Origin: Candidatus Margulisiibacteriota bacterium
GTDB lineage: Bacteria; Margulisbacteria; Riflemargulisbacteria; GWF2-39-127
Assembly: GCA_003242895.1 (NCBI GenBank)
Contig: QKMY01000031.1
Coordinates: 46,942 to 110,941, forward strand
DNA length: 64,000 nt
Reading direction: 5' to 3'
The position numbers were made by a program, and so were the translations under genes. Positions 24,736 to 34,145 of this stretch are shown one piece after another. The notes beneath the pieces are model-generated. The model did no database searches. It saw only the letters and a list, made by a program, of their open reading frames with translations, and had not been told where the DNA came from. How positions within the stretch are numbered: position 1 is the first letter of the stretch; the number at the start of each line of letters is the position of its first letter.

Positions 24736-25758
24736 ATGCAAATAAATGATTTAAAAGATAAAGTTACTATTGGAATAATTGGAGCTGGTGCTATTGTTGA
24801 TATGATGCACTTGCCGGTTCTTGTCAATATGAAAGAGATAAGTATTAAATGGATTTGCGACAAAAATATAGAAAAAGCCATTCATTTAGCTAATAAATTT
24901 AGTATTGAAAAATCAACATCGATTATTGAAGAATGTGCTGATGTTGATATTGTACTAATAGCTATTCCTGTAGGCTATCGTAAAGAAGTATTTGAATATG
25001 TTTGTAACCGTGGTTGGAATGTGTTGGTAGAGAAGCCGTTGGCGATAAACTATGAAGAGCATAAATATTTTTCTGTGCTTATGCGCGAGAAAAAAGTATT
25101 AGTGTCCGTTGGGCTAATGCGGAGGTTTTATCGAAATGTATTATTTATGAAGTTTATAATTGACTCAAACATCTATGGATCATTGTGTAGAGTTAAGGCT
25201 TCAGAAGGTGCTAAAATGCGAGGTAGTCAGCGCGGCGGCGATTGGTATTTCTCTGATAGAAATGCCTCTGGTGGCGGTGTTTTAATCGAAACTGGGAGCC
25301 ACTTAGTTGATCAAGTGCTATACATAACTAATGCTAATAGTTTTGAATTAATTGATTATAAACAGTCAGTATTTGGCGAAATAGAATATGAAGCTATAGC
25401 AAGTTCATATTTAATTGCTGGGAAACAAGAAAAACAAATTAAGTTTGATTTAATAATATCAAAGCTACAAGATGTTTATCCTGGAATTGTCTTTTCTTTT
25501 GATAAAGCAAAAATACATTTGCAATTATCTCCATCTGATTTTGTTGATGTTTACAGTAATGATAATGTTCAAATTGGACGTCTAACTAATAATAATATAG
25601 ATGGAGCCGTTAATTCTTATCAGGCTTTTTATCTAGAATGGAGGGATTTTGTTAAATCTTTCCATTCTAGTACCAAATCTGTGTTGGATATTGATTCTTG
25701 TCTATTAAGTACTAAGTTTATTGATGATTGCTATTCTTTTAAGGGAGTTAATTTATGA
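24736..25758 (+). CDS. Gfo/Idh/MocA-family oxidoreductase
   Basis: About 340 residues with the Rossmann start VTIGIIGAGAIVDMMHLP, VEKPLAIN (Glu-Lys-Pro motif, Lys near residue 100) and GGGVLIETGSHLVDQ with the family's active-site His. These enzymes oxidise or reduce sugar hydroxyl/keto groups with NAD(P). AAGGAG lies at 24713-24718; the GTG overlapping it is too close to be used and ATG 24736 is 17 bases away, so a non-standard start such as ATT 24727 is conceivable. It overlaps the next SDR gene by 4 bp, suggesting the two modify the same nucleotide sugar. Substrate unknown. Confidence 0.82.
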   Translation: MQINDLKDKVTIGIIGAGAIVDMMHLPVLVNMKEISIKWICDKNIEKAIHLANKFSIEKSTSIIEECADVDIVLIAIPVGYRKEVFEYVCNRGWNVLVEKPLAINYEEHKYFSVLMREKKVLVSVGLMRRFYRNVLFMKFIIDSNIYGSLCRVKASEGAKMRGSQRGGDWYFSDRNASGGGVLIETGSHLVDQVLYITNANSFELIDYKQSVFGEIEYEAIASSYLIAGKQEKQIKFDLIISKLQDVYPGIVFSFDKAKIHLQLSPSDFVDVYSNDNVQIGRLTNNNIDGAVNSYQAFYLEWRDFVKSFHSSTKSVLDIDSCLLSTKFIDDCYSFKGVNL

Positions 25759-26879
25759 AGGTTGCAGTAACAGGAGCTGGAGGGCAGATTGGCTCTATAA
25801 TTATAGAGGAAATTGGGAAGGTGGCTGAGCTAACTCCAGTAGCTATTTTTAGAAACAGAATTGGATCTGCTTTATATGAAAGTAATAATTTTGATTCTCG
25901 TATAGTTGATTTAGAAAATTTACAGGATTGTATTGATAAGCTAAGCGATTGTGAAGCGGTGATTAATTGTGCTATAGCATCAGGTACCTATAAAGAAGCT
26001 AGATTGACTAATGTTTCGATGGTAAAAAACTTATTAAAACTACCAAATTTGAAATATTTTATGCATTTAAGTACTGTAGCTGTTTATGGTGACGCTTTTA
26101 TTGTTAATGGATTAAATACTTACGATGACCCTCGTCCTAACAGAAGTTATGGGAAAGAAAAATTACACGTAGAAACAGAAATAATAAAGAATGTTAGCAA
26201 TAAGACTAGTTTTTATATTTTAAGACTAGGGCATGTTTATGGATGTGAAATGGCGTTTTCCAAGGCAATATTAAGTTTTTTAACGGATAAAAATTTCCGT
26301 ATACCTTATCAGGGTGAAAAATTATCTAATACTGTTTATGTAGGTAATATCGCCAGTGGAATAATCAACTTATTAAAAGATTCAATTCCTTCGGGTATTT
26401 ATAATTTATCGGATAATCCTCATTTAACCTGGGCTGAAATTTTTAGTTGGCATTGTACTGCTACTGGTTTACCGATGCCTAAGGCAATTGATACCAATGA
26501 GGCAGACAGAATTAACATGAATTATCGGAATTATTATAAAAAATCATTAGCTAGTTCAGTATTTATGGATTTTTCAAAATGGATAGGTTCTCTTCCTTAT
26601 TTGAATTTGCTTAAATCTGATTCATTTCAAAGAATAGCTTATTTTTCGTTAATTATTATGCCTGATTTTTTTGAGAAATGGGTTAGGAAAAGATACGCTA
26701 AATGGTCAGCTCAAAAAAGCGTTTCATTATTGTCTTTGAATAAAACCATAACATCGCCTTTTTGGTTATTTTCAGATTCTATGCCAGGAAAATATTTATT
26801 AAATTTCACTAATAATTTTGATAGTAATGCTATTACTGTAAAGATGAAAAAATGGTATGAAAACTATAAAAATTTTTAA
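25755..26879 (+). CDS. NAD-dependent epimerase/dehydratase (extended SDR)
   Basis: 374 residues. The N-terminal glycine motif is VTGAGGQIGS; STVAVYGD holds the catalytic Ser region and SYGKEKLHVE the Tyr-x3-Lys (Tyr about residue 132, Lys about 135). The middle and C-terminal parts have TVYVGNIASGI and IYNLSDN, as in SDR sugar epimerases, then an atypical 100-residue tail with aromatic residues not seen in GalE-type enzymes. Coupled to the upstream Gfo/Idh/MocA gene. I cannot name the reaction. Confidence 0.8.
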   Translation: MKVAVTGAGGQIGSIIIEEIGKVAELTPVAIFRNRIGSALYESNNFDSRIVDLENLQDCIDKLSDCEAVINCAIASGTYKEARLTNVSMVKNLLKLPNLKYFMHLSTVAVYGDAFIVNGLNTYDDPRPNRSYGKEKLHVETEIIKNVSNKTSFYILRLGHVYGCEMAFSKAILSFLTDKNFRIPYQGEKLSNTVYVGNIASGIINLLKDSIPSGIYNLSDNPHLTWAEIFSWHCTATGLPMPKAIDTNEADRINMNYRNYYKKSLASSVFMDFSKWIGSLPYLNLLKSDSFQRIAYFSLIIMPDFFEKWVRKRYAKWSAQKSVSLLSLNKTITSPFWLFSDSMPGKYLLNFTNNFDSNAITVKMKKWYENYKNF

Positions 26880-26965
26880 ATTTTTATTTAACCTATTGAT
26901 TTGAAAAGATGTTGTGACTTTTATTGTGTTTGTATTCTGTTTCTAGGTATCCAATGGTCAACTGG

Positions 26966-26987
26966 GATAATATAATATTATATTATC
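26966..26987. repeat. Perfect 22-bp AT palindrome upstream of the wzy-like gene
   Basis: GATAATATAAT is followed directly by its exact reverse complement. It lies in the only sizeable gap (26880-27014) of this part of the cluster, 28 bp ahead of the wzy-like start. It contains TATAAT-like boxes on both strands and could extrude as a hairpin; it may be a promoter or an operator for the genes downstream. Confidence 0.6.
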
Positions 26988-27014
26988 TAATAAATATCGG
27001 GATAATGCAGTGAA

Positions 27015-28307
27015 ATGTTAATTTACTCTATATTAACTTGTTTTTTTTTATTTGTTATTTGTTTGTTCCTTGTTCGGTATAATTTTTTTCTAATCGCGTT
27101 TAATTGTTTTTATTTTTTTCTTTTATTATCTAGACTTTTATATATTAAATATGTAAATGATATAAATGAACTTGGTCATAGCTTATTAATGGATCCTGTT
27201 GTTAAGATCGCCTCTCTTGATCAAACTATTTATATTATAAATATTCTTTCACTCATAATTATTTTACTAATTGTTTTGTTTAGAAAAAGAATAAAAGCTA
27301 CATTTAAGTCACGAGATTCTTTTGCATTACTGAAAAATAAGGGTATTGTTATTTATATTGTGATATTATTCTATTCGCTAATATCTTTTTGTATTTTTTT
27401 TGATTTTATTCAGGGTAATAATTTATTTTTGTTTGCATATAATGATGCTTTTAATACTTCGATTTTTTTTATAGTTAATATATTCCCTTATTATAATTTT
27501 ATTATTCCATTATCAGTTTTAGTTGTCCTATATTTAAGCAAAGGTGGTATTTCTGGGGTTCTGTCGCTTTATATATTTTTTGTAACGGCGATGTCCTTTT
27601 GTGGAGGAGTTTTATCTGGGTCTAAATCTATGATGATTGGACCGCTTATGGTTCTATATATGTATCTTTTTAAAGGTAGAAGTGTTTTTCGTAAATTATT
27701 CTTCTTTTGTTTGCTGGTTTCTTGTATGTATTTTACTTTAAATCGAGGAAATGTAGTTACATTAGCAAAGTCTGAAATATCTAAAACAGCAAAACAGATG
27801 GATTTTTCTATAGTACCTTTGGTGGATTTGAGCTCTTATCAGTTATTTACTATATTATATGACTATGATGAGCTAAAAGCATCAAGCCAACAAATCGCAA
27901 ATCAATATCTGTATGCTCTGATTCCTAGTCCAGTTTCTCGTGCCTTTAACCTTGATTATACTGGCGATGCTGTGATTTATGCTAAACATTATTCAAGCGT
28001 AGGCGGGCTTAACTTTATAGCTTCATTAATTTGGGCATTTTCTCGTGCTGGTATGTTTTTTGTATTTTTTTTATTTATGCTGGATTTACTAATGATTGAT
28101 TTTATTAGAAATCGAGTATTTGTTGGTAAGTCTGCAATGCAGCTATTGCAAATGGTTCTTGTGATTTTTCTTTTTATTAGTTATGGTTATGGAGTTACTG
28201 TCATAGTGAAGATTTTATTTATTACCAATATGGTTGCTCTACTGTTACTATTTGTGAAAGATTATAACAAGATGATTTATTATTCTAAGAATAAAGGGAT
28301 ACTATAG
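27015..28307 (+). CDS. Wzy-like O-antigen/polysaccharide polymerase candidate
   Basis: 430 residues with about 10-12 hydrophobic segments, beginning LIYSILTCFFLFVICLFLV, and a sizeable extracytoplasmic loop in the second half (DYTGDAVIYAKHYSSVGGLNF). Wzy proteins share little sequence; topology, the low-complexity Phe/Ile/Leu composition and the position among glycosyltransferases with a flippase and Wzz make this the best polymerase candidate in the window. The start ATG at 27015 has no clear ribosome site. The next gene begins at a GTG overlapping the stop. Confidence 0.65.
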   Translation: MLIYSILTCFFLFVICLFLVRYNFFLIAFNCFYFFLLLSRLLYIKYVNDINELGHSLLMDPVVKIASLDQTIYIINILSLIIILLIVLFRKRIKATFKSRDSFALLKNKGIVIYIVILFYSLISFCIFFDFIQGNNLFLFAYNDAFNTSIFFIVNIFPYYNFIIPLSVLVVLYLSKGGISGVLSLYIFFVTAMSFCGGVLSGSKSMMIGPLMVLYMYLFKGRSVFRKLFFFCLLVSCMYFTLNRGNVVTLAKSEISKTAKQMDFSIVPLVDLSSYQLFTILYDYDELKASSQQIANQYLYALIPSPVSRAFNLDYTGDAVIYAKHYSSVGGLNFIASLIWAFSRAGMFFVFFLFMLDLLMIDFIRNRVFVGKSAMQLLQMVLVIFLFISYGYGVTVIVKILFITNMVALLLLFVKDYNKMIYYSKNKGIL

Positions 28308-29947
28308 TGACATTATATTTGACGATAGAAAATAAAATTATTACTTCTACAATTTGCCAAAATCTATATAAAACTGAGTTGAATAATTATATAATAATTA
28401 GTACGCAAAAAAATCTTGATTTAAAAATAGATGATAGGTTTTTTTTTCATAAATGCAAAGGTATTGTGATTGAAGAAAGTAAAGATTTTGTTTTAATTCA
28501 TAATGACCCATTCAATTCAATACCTTTATATGTTTATCAAGATCGCAAATCAAATTCTTTAATTGTAAGCTCAAGTATTAAAAAAATAGTTGATATTTAT
28601 AGTTCTGTTTTAACTATAGATATTGTAGGATTATGGGAAGCAATTGTTTTAGGTAATTGTATAAATAAGAGAACCATTTATAACGAGATATTATCGATGC
28701 CATCTGCGTCATTTCTAAATATTAGTAAAGAAAATGTTTTTGAAATTGAGCGTTATTGGGACTATTCCATCATGGAGGACCAAAATATTGCTGATAGCCA
28801 ATCAATTACGGAAACTCTATATAACAAATTAGATCAAGTATTTAATAAACTCGATAAAAGTTGTGAATATATTATGGGCTTAAGTGGTGGGTTAGATAGT
28901 CGTATTACGTTAGCTATGTTGCAAGGAAAAATTCGCAAAGAAAACCTTAAGTTGTTTACTTTTGGTTATGATGACAGGATTTATGAATATAAGTATGCAT
29001 CTGCTGTTGCAAAAAATTTAAATTACAATGTCCCAGAATTTTATTATTTAAATCATAAGATATACTCTGAATTTATGAATGAATTTATTGCACAATCAGG
29101 TGGCAGCATAGGTTTTCAGCATTCTCATATATACACTTATTTGAGCACTGCAAACATTAAAAGTAATTCCTGTTTTATTTCAAATTATTATTCTGATGCT
29201 ACTTTTGGTTATTCGGCAAAATACCAGAAAAAGATTGATGATACTCTGGAAAATTCAGATATTTATAATAAAATTATAAAATTATCCATAGAAAGCAGCA
29301 TTAGAAATGGGATTTTGAATGATCTTAATGAAATTGCCAAAATGTATTCAATTGAATTTAACTATTCTTCTTTTGATGAATACTTTTATGTTACTGAAAG
29401 GAATCCTAAGTTTCATATGGTACTCTCAGAGATATATCGATATTTTTTGCCCGTTGAATGTCCCTACGCTGATTTTGAGTTGTTAACGCTGATGATATCT
29501 ATACCATTGAAGTTTCGTCACGATAAAATAATGGTCGATCAAATTTTATTGAAATATTTTGATCAAGGGCTTTCTAATATAGGTGATGTTTCAAGTAGAA
29601 ATTGGAATGGCGTTGATATGGGTGTTTTTAAGAATTATAGATTTCACATGTTAAATCGGATTAATTCTGTTTTGAGAGTAATTACTCGGGGTTATATTCA
29701 AATCTTTAATCCTTTTCAAACCGAGGTTTTTGAAAGAATATTTTTTTTGAATTTTAAGAAAGATTTTTTCGGTGCGATTAACCTTTTTGCAAATTTAAAA
29801 ATTATTGATAAAAATCTAAAAAAATGGTATTTTAAGACGCCTTTGCGCTCAGGCCAAGGGATTAGTGAAAGATATCAGATTTTATCTTTATACTTCTATT
29901 TAAAGGATACCATTAAGCATGGTTTTATTAAGCATATGCATACCTAG
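28307..29947 (+). CDS. Asparagine-synthase-like ATP-dependent amidotransferase
   Basis: 546 residues. The C-terminal half has the PP-loop YIMGLSGGLDSRITLAML (about residues 190-205) and FTFGYDD, placing it in the asparagine-synthase fold that activates a carboxylate with ATP. The N-terminal third resembles the glutaminase fold but starts MTLYL, with no Cys at position 2, so it should not use glutamine hydrolysis directly. In surface-glycan clusters such proteins are thought to amidate uronic acids, and uronate-forming enzymes are in this window. Starts at GTG overlapping the previous TAG, with AAAGGG upstream, and overlaps the following glycosyltransferase by 29 bp. Confidence 0.82.
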   Translation: MTLYLTIENKIITSTICQNLYKTELNNYIIISTQKNLDLKIDDRFFFHKCKGIVIEESKDFVLIHNDPFNSIPLYVYQDRKSNSLIVSSSIKKIVDIYSSVLTIDIVGLWEAIVLGNCINKRTIYNEILSMPSASFLNISKENVFEIERYWDYSIMEDQNIADSQSITETLYNKLDQVFNKLDKSCEYIMGLSGGLDSRITLAMLQGKIRKENLKLFTFGYDDRIYEYKYASAVAKNLNYNVPEFYYLNHKIYSEFMNEFIAQSGGSIGFQHSHIYTYLSTANIKSNSCFISNYYSDATFGYSAKYQKKIDDTLENSDIYNKIIKLSIESSIRNGILNDLNEIAKMYSIEFNYSSFDEYFYVTERNPKFHMVLSEIYRYFLPVECPYADFELLTLMISIPLKFRHDKIMVDQILLKYFDQGLSNIGDVSSRNWNGVDMGVFKNYRFHMLNRINSVLRVITRGYIQIFNPFQTEVFERIFFLNFKKDFFGAINLFANLKIIDKNLKKWYFKTPLRSGQGISERYQILSLYFYLKDTIKHGFIKHMHT

Positions 29948-30923
29948 TTATAATAGGCCTGATGAGTTAATCCGGTTATTAAGCAGTATCGATTATTTTA
30001 TTGATGATATTGAAATAGTTATTTGTGAGGATAAAAGTCCTAGAGGAGCAGAGGTTTCAAAAGTAGTTGAATGTTTTAAAAAAAACAGTTCTTTAGTTAT
30101 TCATTATTATTCCAATCCGGTAAATTTAGGATACGATAAAAATCTTCAAGAATTAATATCAAAAGCTAATGGTAAATATATTACTCTAATGGGGGACGAC
30201 GACTATTTTGTTTCCGGAGCTATTTTAGATTTAATCTCTTTTTTAAAGAATAATCCTGAATTAGGATATGTTTTAAGATCCTATCAATTAAAAAGTCCAA
30301 ATGGTATTGAGCAGTTCCGTTATTATGACTCAACAATATTCTTTGAGCCAGGATATGATAGTATGATACAGCAGTATCGAAAAAATGTATTTATATCAGG
30401 GTTTACAATACTTAGAGAACCTGCTTTGCAATGTCACACTGATATCTTTGACGGAACCTTATTGTATCAATTGTATATAGCGGCTGAAACTGCGTTAAAG
30501 TATAAAACTGCATATTACGATCGAATACTTACGGAGCAATGTGAAGGCGGGAAACCATTTTTTGGTAATGCTGAGGCTGAAAAGGATTTATATACACCAG
30601 AAACTATAACAATGAACAATTCTGTAAATTTTATGAAGGGTTTTTTTAAGATAACAGATTTTTTGGATCAGAAATACGGATTTAACTCTAGTAATTATTT
30701 TAAAAAAGATTGTTCTAAGTATTCTTATCCTATTCTTTCAATACAGAAAGATAATAAACAGACAGATTTTAATCTCTACATTAAAGAATTAATTAACCTG
30801 GGATTTGATTGTACCTGGTATTTTCATTTATATGTATTAGGGTTGAAAATGCTAGGAAAAAGAAATTGTGATTATATAATTTTTATTATCAAAAAAATTC
30901 TTGGAAAAACACCGGTTTTATAA
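29919..30923 (+). CDS. Family 2 glycosyltransferase
   Basis: 334 residues with SICIPSYNRPDEL at the N-terminus, IVICEDKSPRG, YYSNPVNLGYDKNL and LMGDDDYFVSG, which supplies the DXD metal motif near residue 95. No membrane segment is visible. It overlaps the asparagine-synthase-like gene and abuts the CgeB-like gene (1-bp overlap), so is clearly in the same transcript. Adds one residue of the repeat unit; sugar and linkage unknown. Confidence 0.87.
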   Translation: MVLLSICIPSYNRPDELIRLLSSIDYFIDDIEIVICEDKSPRGAEVSKVVECFKKNSSLVIHYYSNPVNLGYDKNLQELISKANGKYITLMGDDDYFVSGAILDLISFLKNNPELGYVLRSYQLKSPNGIEQFRYYDSTIFFEPGYDSMIQQYRKNVFISGFTILREPALQCHTDIFDGTLLYQLYIAAETALKYKTAYYDRILTEQCEGGKPFFGNAEAEKDLYTPETITMNNSVNFMKGFFKITDFLDQKYGFNSSNYFKKDCSKYSYPILSIQKDNKQTDFNLYIKELINLGFDCTWYFHLYVLGLKMLGKRNCDYIIFIIKKILGKTPVL

Positions 30924-32011
30924 TGAAAATTCTTGTTGTTGGTGATTTCCATTCAGATATTCACGAGCAAGCATTTTTTAATGCTTTTCTAGCTTTAGGC
31001 ATGGATACTTCTAAATTTTCATGGGTGGATTTTTATAAGGGTTATCACTTGGCTGGAGTTACCTTAAATACTTTTTTGGATAAATTTCTATTTTTATATT
31101 ATAGATTTCAGAATAAATTTTTAATAGGGCCTGTATTAAATAATATTAATAAAAAATTATTGCAACAATGTGAAAAAATTAAGCCAGATTTTATTTTTGT
31201 ATATAAAGGCATTCCAATTTTCCCATCCACTTTGCAGAAAATTAAGAAAAAAAATATTTTAATTTTTGCTTATAATAATGATGACCCTTTTGGAGCTGGT
31301 TATCCTTTTTATGTGTGGCGGCATTACTTGGCAGGACTACCGTTTTATGATTATATTTTCTCCTATAGACAAAAGAATATTAATGATTATAAAAATTTAG
31401 GATATACCAATGTCGACTTGCTTCGGTCTTATTTTATTGAGTCGAAAAATTATCCAATTACAGATTATAAAGGATCTAGGTCTCTTGCTGATGTGTCTTT
31501 TATTGGACATTATGAAAATGATGGAAGAGATGAAGTTATTAAATATTTATTGGATAATGGTATAAATTTAACACTAAATGGTCCTGAATGGCATAGGTCT
31601 AAGTATTATGAATACTTTTCTTCCAGGTGTGGTAATATTGAGGCAATTAGAGGTGAGCAGTATAATATTGCTCTTAATAGTACGAAAATATGTCTAGTTT
31701 TTTTATCAAAATTAAACAATGATACTTATACTCGGAGATGCTTTGAAATACCTGCGGCTAAATCATTCATGTTATGTCAATATTCTGATGATATTAGTAA
31801 TGTTTTTCAGGAGAAAAGGGATGCTGAGTTTTTTAGAAGTAAAGAAGAACTACTTGAGAAGATATTGTTTTATTTAAAAAATGATGAAATTAGAGATTGT
31901 ATTGCAGCTTCAGGTTATAATCGTTTGTTAAAGGATCAACACGAAGTGAAAGATAGAGCAAATACGGTAATAAGTACATATGAAAAGTTGGTTTTAGAAG
32001 GTAGGTCATAA
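30923..32011 (+). CDS. CgeB-type glycosyltransferase (GT-B fold)
   Basis: 362 residues resembling the CgeB/DUF3880 group: KILVVGDFHSDIHEQ at the start, PDFIFVYKGIPIFP, FAYNNDDPFG, then a second domain with DVSFIGHYENDGRDEVI, LNLTLNGPEW-like LTLNGPEW and TRRCFEIPAAKSFMLCQY, which corresponds to the nucleotide-sugar binding end of GT-B enzymes. Soluble. Sits between a GT2 and a GT4 enzyme with 1-bp overlaps on both sides. Role in repeat-unit assembly is inferred from context. Confidence 0.78.
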   Translation: MKILVVGDFHSDIHEQAFFNAFLALGMDTSKFSWVDFYKGYHLAGVTLNTFLDKFLFLYYRFQNKFLIGPVLNNINKKLLQQCEKIKPDFIFVYKGIPIFPSTLQKIKKKNILIFAYNNDDPFGAGYPFYVWRHYLAGLPFYDYIFSYRQKNINDYKNLGYTNVDLLRSYFIESKNYPITDYKGSRSLADVSFIGHYENDGRDEVIKYLLDNGINLTLNGPEWHRSKYYEYFSSRCGNIEAIRGEQYNIALNSTKICLVFLSKLNNDTYTRRCFEIPAAKSFMLCQYSDDISNVFQEKRDAEFFRSKEELLEKILFYLKNDEIRDCIAASGYNRLLKDQHEVKDRANTVISTYEKLVLEGRS

Positions 32012-33174
32012 TGGCTAGAGTGTTACAAATATCAGCTTCATATTATCCGGCGCTTAAAATTGGAGGGCCAATAACGGCCGTACACAATTTAAACAAGATA
32101 TTAGTTCAGAAAGGGTTAGATTTAACCGTCTACACTACAAATGCACATATTGATGGACCTATCACTTTGAATAATCAAACTTCTGTAGATGGTGTTAATG
32201 TTACATATTTTGATTTTAGTACTGCTTTAGATTTTATGGGTAATACAGGTTGGCAATATTCACCATCATTGAAAAAGGCCCTAATCGAAAATATAGCAAA
32301 ATATGATGTTATTCATATTATAGGATTGTGGAGTTACCCCCCTCTAATAGCCTTGAGACTCGCGAATAAATATAAAATACCTGTAATTATTTCAGCACAT
32401 GGGTCATTAAAACCTGAACACTTTGCAACCAAGCATTTCAAGAAAAGTATTTATTACAATATGCTTCTGAAAAAACAGTTTAAAAAAACTGTTTTCATGC
32501 AGTATTTTACGCAAGATGAAGCGCTAGATACCCAGTCGTTTTTTAAATTAAATTCAAAATATATTGTAATTCCTAATGGGATTAATATTTTACCGGAAAA
32601 TGAGCAGATAGTTAATCAACATACAGGATATATAAATCTATTATATTTAGGTCGAATTCATCCCGTTAAGGGGATTGAGTTTCTTGTTGCAGTACTCGAT
32701 GGATTAAAAAGAATAAATATAAATGTAAAGTTAAAAATCGTTGGTACTGGCGACACAGAATATTTAAATTCTCTTAAATTATTAGTTGTTGAATCAGACT
32801 TGACTGATAGAATTGAGTTTTTAGGTTTTTTTGATGGAGAAAAGAAAGATCGTATTTTGAAAAACAGTAATGTATTTGTTTTACCTTCTTATAATGAAGC
32901 TTTTAGCATGAGTATTCTTGAGGCTATGTCATATAAATTGCCTGTGATAATATCAGATAAATGCTATTTTCCTGAGGTTGAGAAAAACAATGCTGGCGTT
33001 GTTCTTCATCATGATGTTGGGTTATGGTTAAAGGCTATTGAATTGATAGTGAATGATCCGGAAGCGTTTAATAAAATGAGTAGTGATGCTTATGTTTTTG
33101 TGAAAAATAATTATGATATTCATCAGATTTCATTGAAATATCTTGAATGTTTTAATTATTTAGCTAGTAATTAA
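32011..33174 (+). CDS. Family 4 glycosyltransferase
   Basis: A 387-residue GT-B enzyme. The acceptor domain begins VLQISASYYPALKIGGPITAVHNL (glycine-rich loop); the donor domain shows INLLYLGRIHPVKGIEFLV, VGTGDTEY, IEFLGFFDGEKKD and LPSYNEAFSMSILEAMSYKLPVI with the E-x7-E motif that binds the nucleotide sugar. Retaining mechanism is expected for GT4. Starts at an ATG whose first base overlaps the end of the CgeB-like gene. Confidence 0.9.
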   Translation: MARVLQISASYYPALKIGGPITAVHNLNKILVQKGLDLTVYTTNAHIDGPITLNNQTSVDGVNVTYFDFSTALDFMGNTGWQYSPSLKKALIENIAKYDVIHIIGLWSYPPLIALRLANKYKIPVIISAHGSLKPEHFATKHFKKSIYYNMLLKKQFKKTVFMQYFTQDEALDTQSFFKLNSKYIVIPNGINILPENEQIVNQHTGYINLLYLGRIHPVKGIEFLVAVLDGLKRININVKLKIVGTGDTEYLNSLKLLVVESDLTDRIEFLGFFDGEKKDRILKNSNVFVLPSYNEAFSMSILEAMSYKLPVIISDKCYFPEVEKNNAGVVLHHDVGLWLKAIELIVNDPEAFNKMSSDAYVFVKNNYDIHQISLKYLECFNYLASN

Positions 33175-33244
33175 CCTGTATACTTATAAGCTCGTCGGTT
33201 TTTTTATAGATAATAAAAAAATAAAAAGTTAAGGTGGATACCTT

Positions 33245-34123
33245 ATGCTATATAGCAAATTAATGAAAGTTTTAATTAAAATAAAGCTTGATTCTATTGC
33301 TTGGTCAATCCGAAGGCTTTATTGTCCTGTTGATAAGAACGCATTGGTTCTTGAAGTAGGAAGTGGTGGGAATCCATATTTTAGATCAAATATATTATGC
33401 GATGCATATATTGATACAAGAGAACGCCATTTTGCTAAATTAATACATGATAGGCCAACAGTTTTGGCTTATGTAGAAGATTTGCCTTTTAAAGACAATA
33501 CTTTTGATTTTGTAATAGCATGTCATGTTTTAGAACATTCTAAAGATCCTGAAAAATTTTTAAATGAAATACAAAGAGTATCTAAGGCCGGTTATATTGA
33601 AGTGCCTGATGCATTTCTTGAGAGACTTACCTGTTATTTGGATCATAGGTTGGAGATTTCAGATATTAATAATGAACTAGTAATTACAAAGAAAACAGGT
33701 TATGTTCATGATGAAAATGTAAGAGAATTATTTCTCAATAAAGTTTCTATGGTGTTCCCTCAAATTGTTCGTAAATACCCTTTTAGTTTTCACGTTAGAT
33801 ATTATTGGAATAAAAATGAAGGTGGTATTAAATATAAGATAACAAATCCGGATTATAAATTTAATTGGGATTCGCCTCAAATACATAAAGAGGCTAAAAA
33901 AAATAAAATAAATATTCGATCTAGTCTAACTTCAATGTTTATTTTTCTATTAAGGCAATTTTTTTCTCAAAACAAAAGGAATAGGCATATCGATATAACA
34001 CGATATTTGCACTGTTTAAGTTGTAAGTCTGATAAGTTTGAGTGGAATATGGAATTGATTTGTTTGAATTGTGGAAAAAAATATCCCATAATAGGTGAAA
34101 ATATTATTAATTTTACTAATTAG
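33245..34123 (+). CDS. SAM-dependent methyltransferase with a C-terminal zinc ribbon
   Basis: 292 residues. The class I methyltransferase core shows LVLEVGSGGNPYF (motif I), LAYVEDLPFKDNTFDFVIACHVLEHSKDPEKFL, typical of Methyltransf_11 proteins. The C-terminus adds CLSC...LICLNCGKKYPI, a four-Cys zinc-ribbon like that of Trm112/UPF0434-type domains. Likely methylates a sugar or a carrier-linked glycan, but a lipid or protein substrate is possible. AAGGTGG precedes the ATG inside a small AAGG/CCTT stem. Followed 22 bp later by a second methyltransferase. Confidence 0.82.
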   Translation: MLYSKLMKVLIKIKLDSIAWSIRRLYCPVDKNALVLEVGSGGNPYFRSNILCDAYIDTRERHFAKLIHDRPTVLAYVEDLPFKDNTFDFVIACHVLEHSKDPEKFLNEIQRVSKAGYIEVPDAFLERLTCYLDHRLEISDINNELVITKKTGYVHDENVRELFLNKVSMVFPQIVRKYPFSFHVRYYWNKNEGGIKYKITNPDYKFNWDSPQIHKEAKKNKINIRSSLTSMFIFLLRQFFSQNKRNRHIDITRYLHCLSCKSDKFEWNMELICLNCGKKYPIIGENIINFTN

Positions 34124-34145
34124 TTAGTTTCATAAGGAGTTAAAT

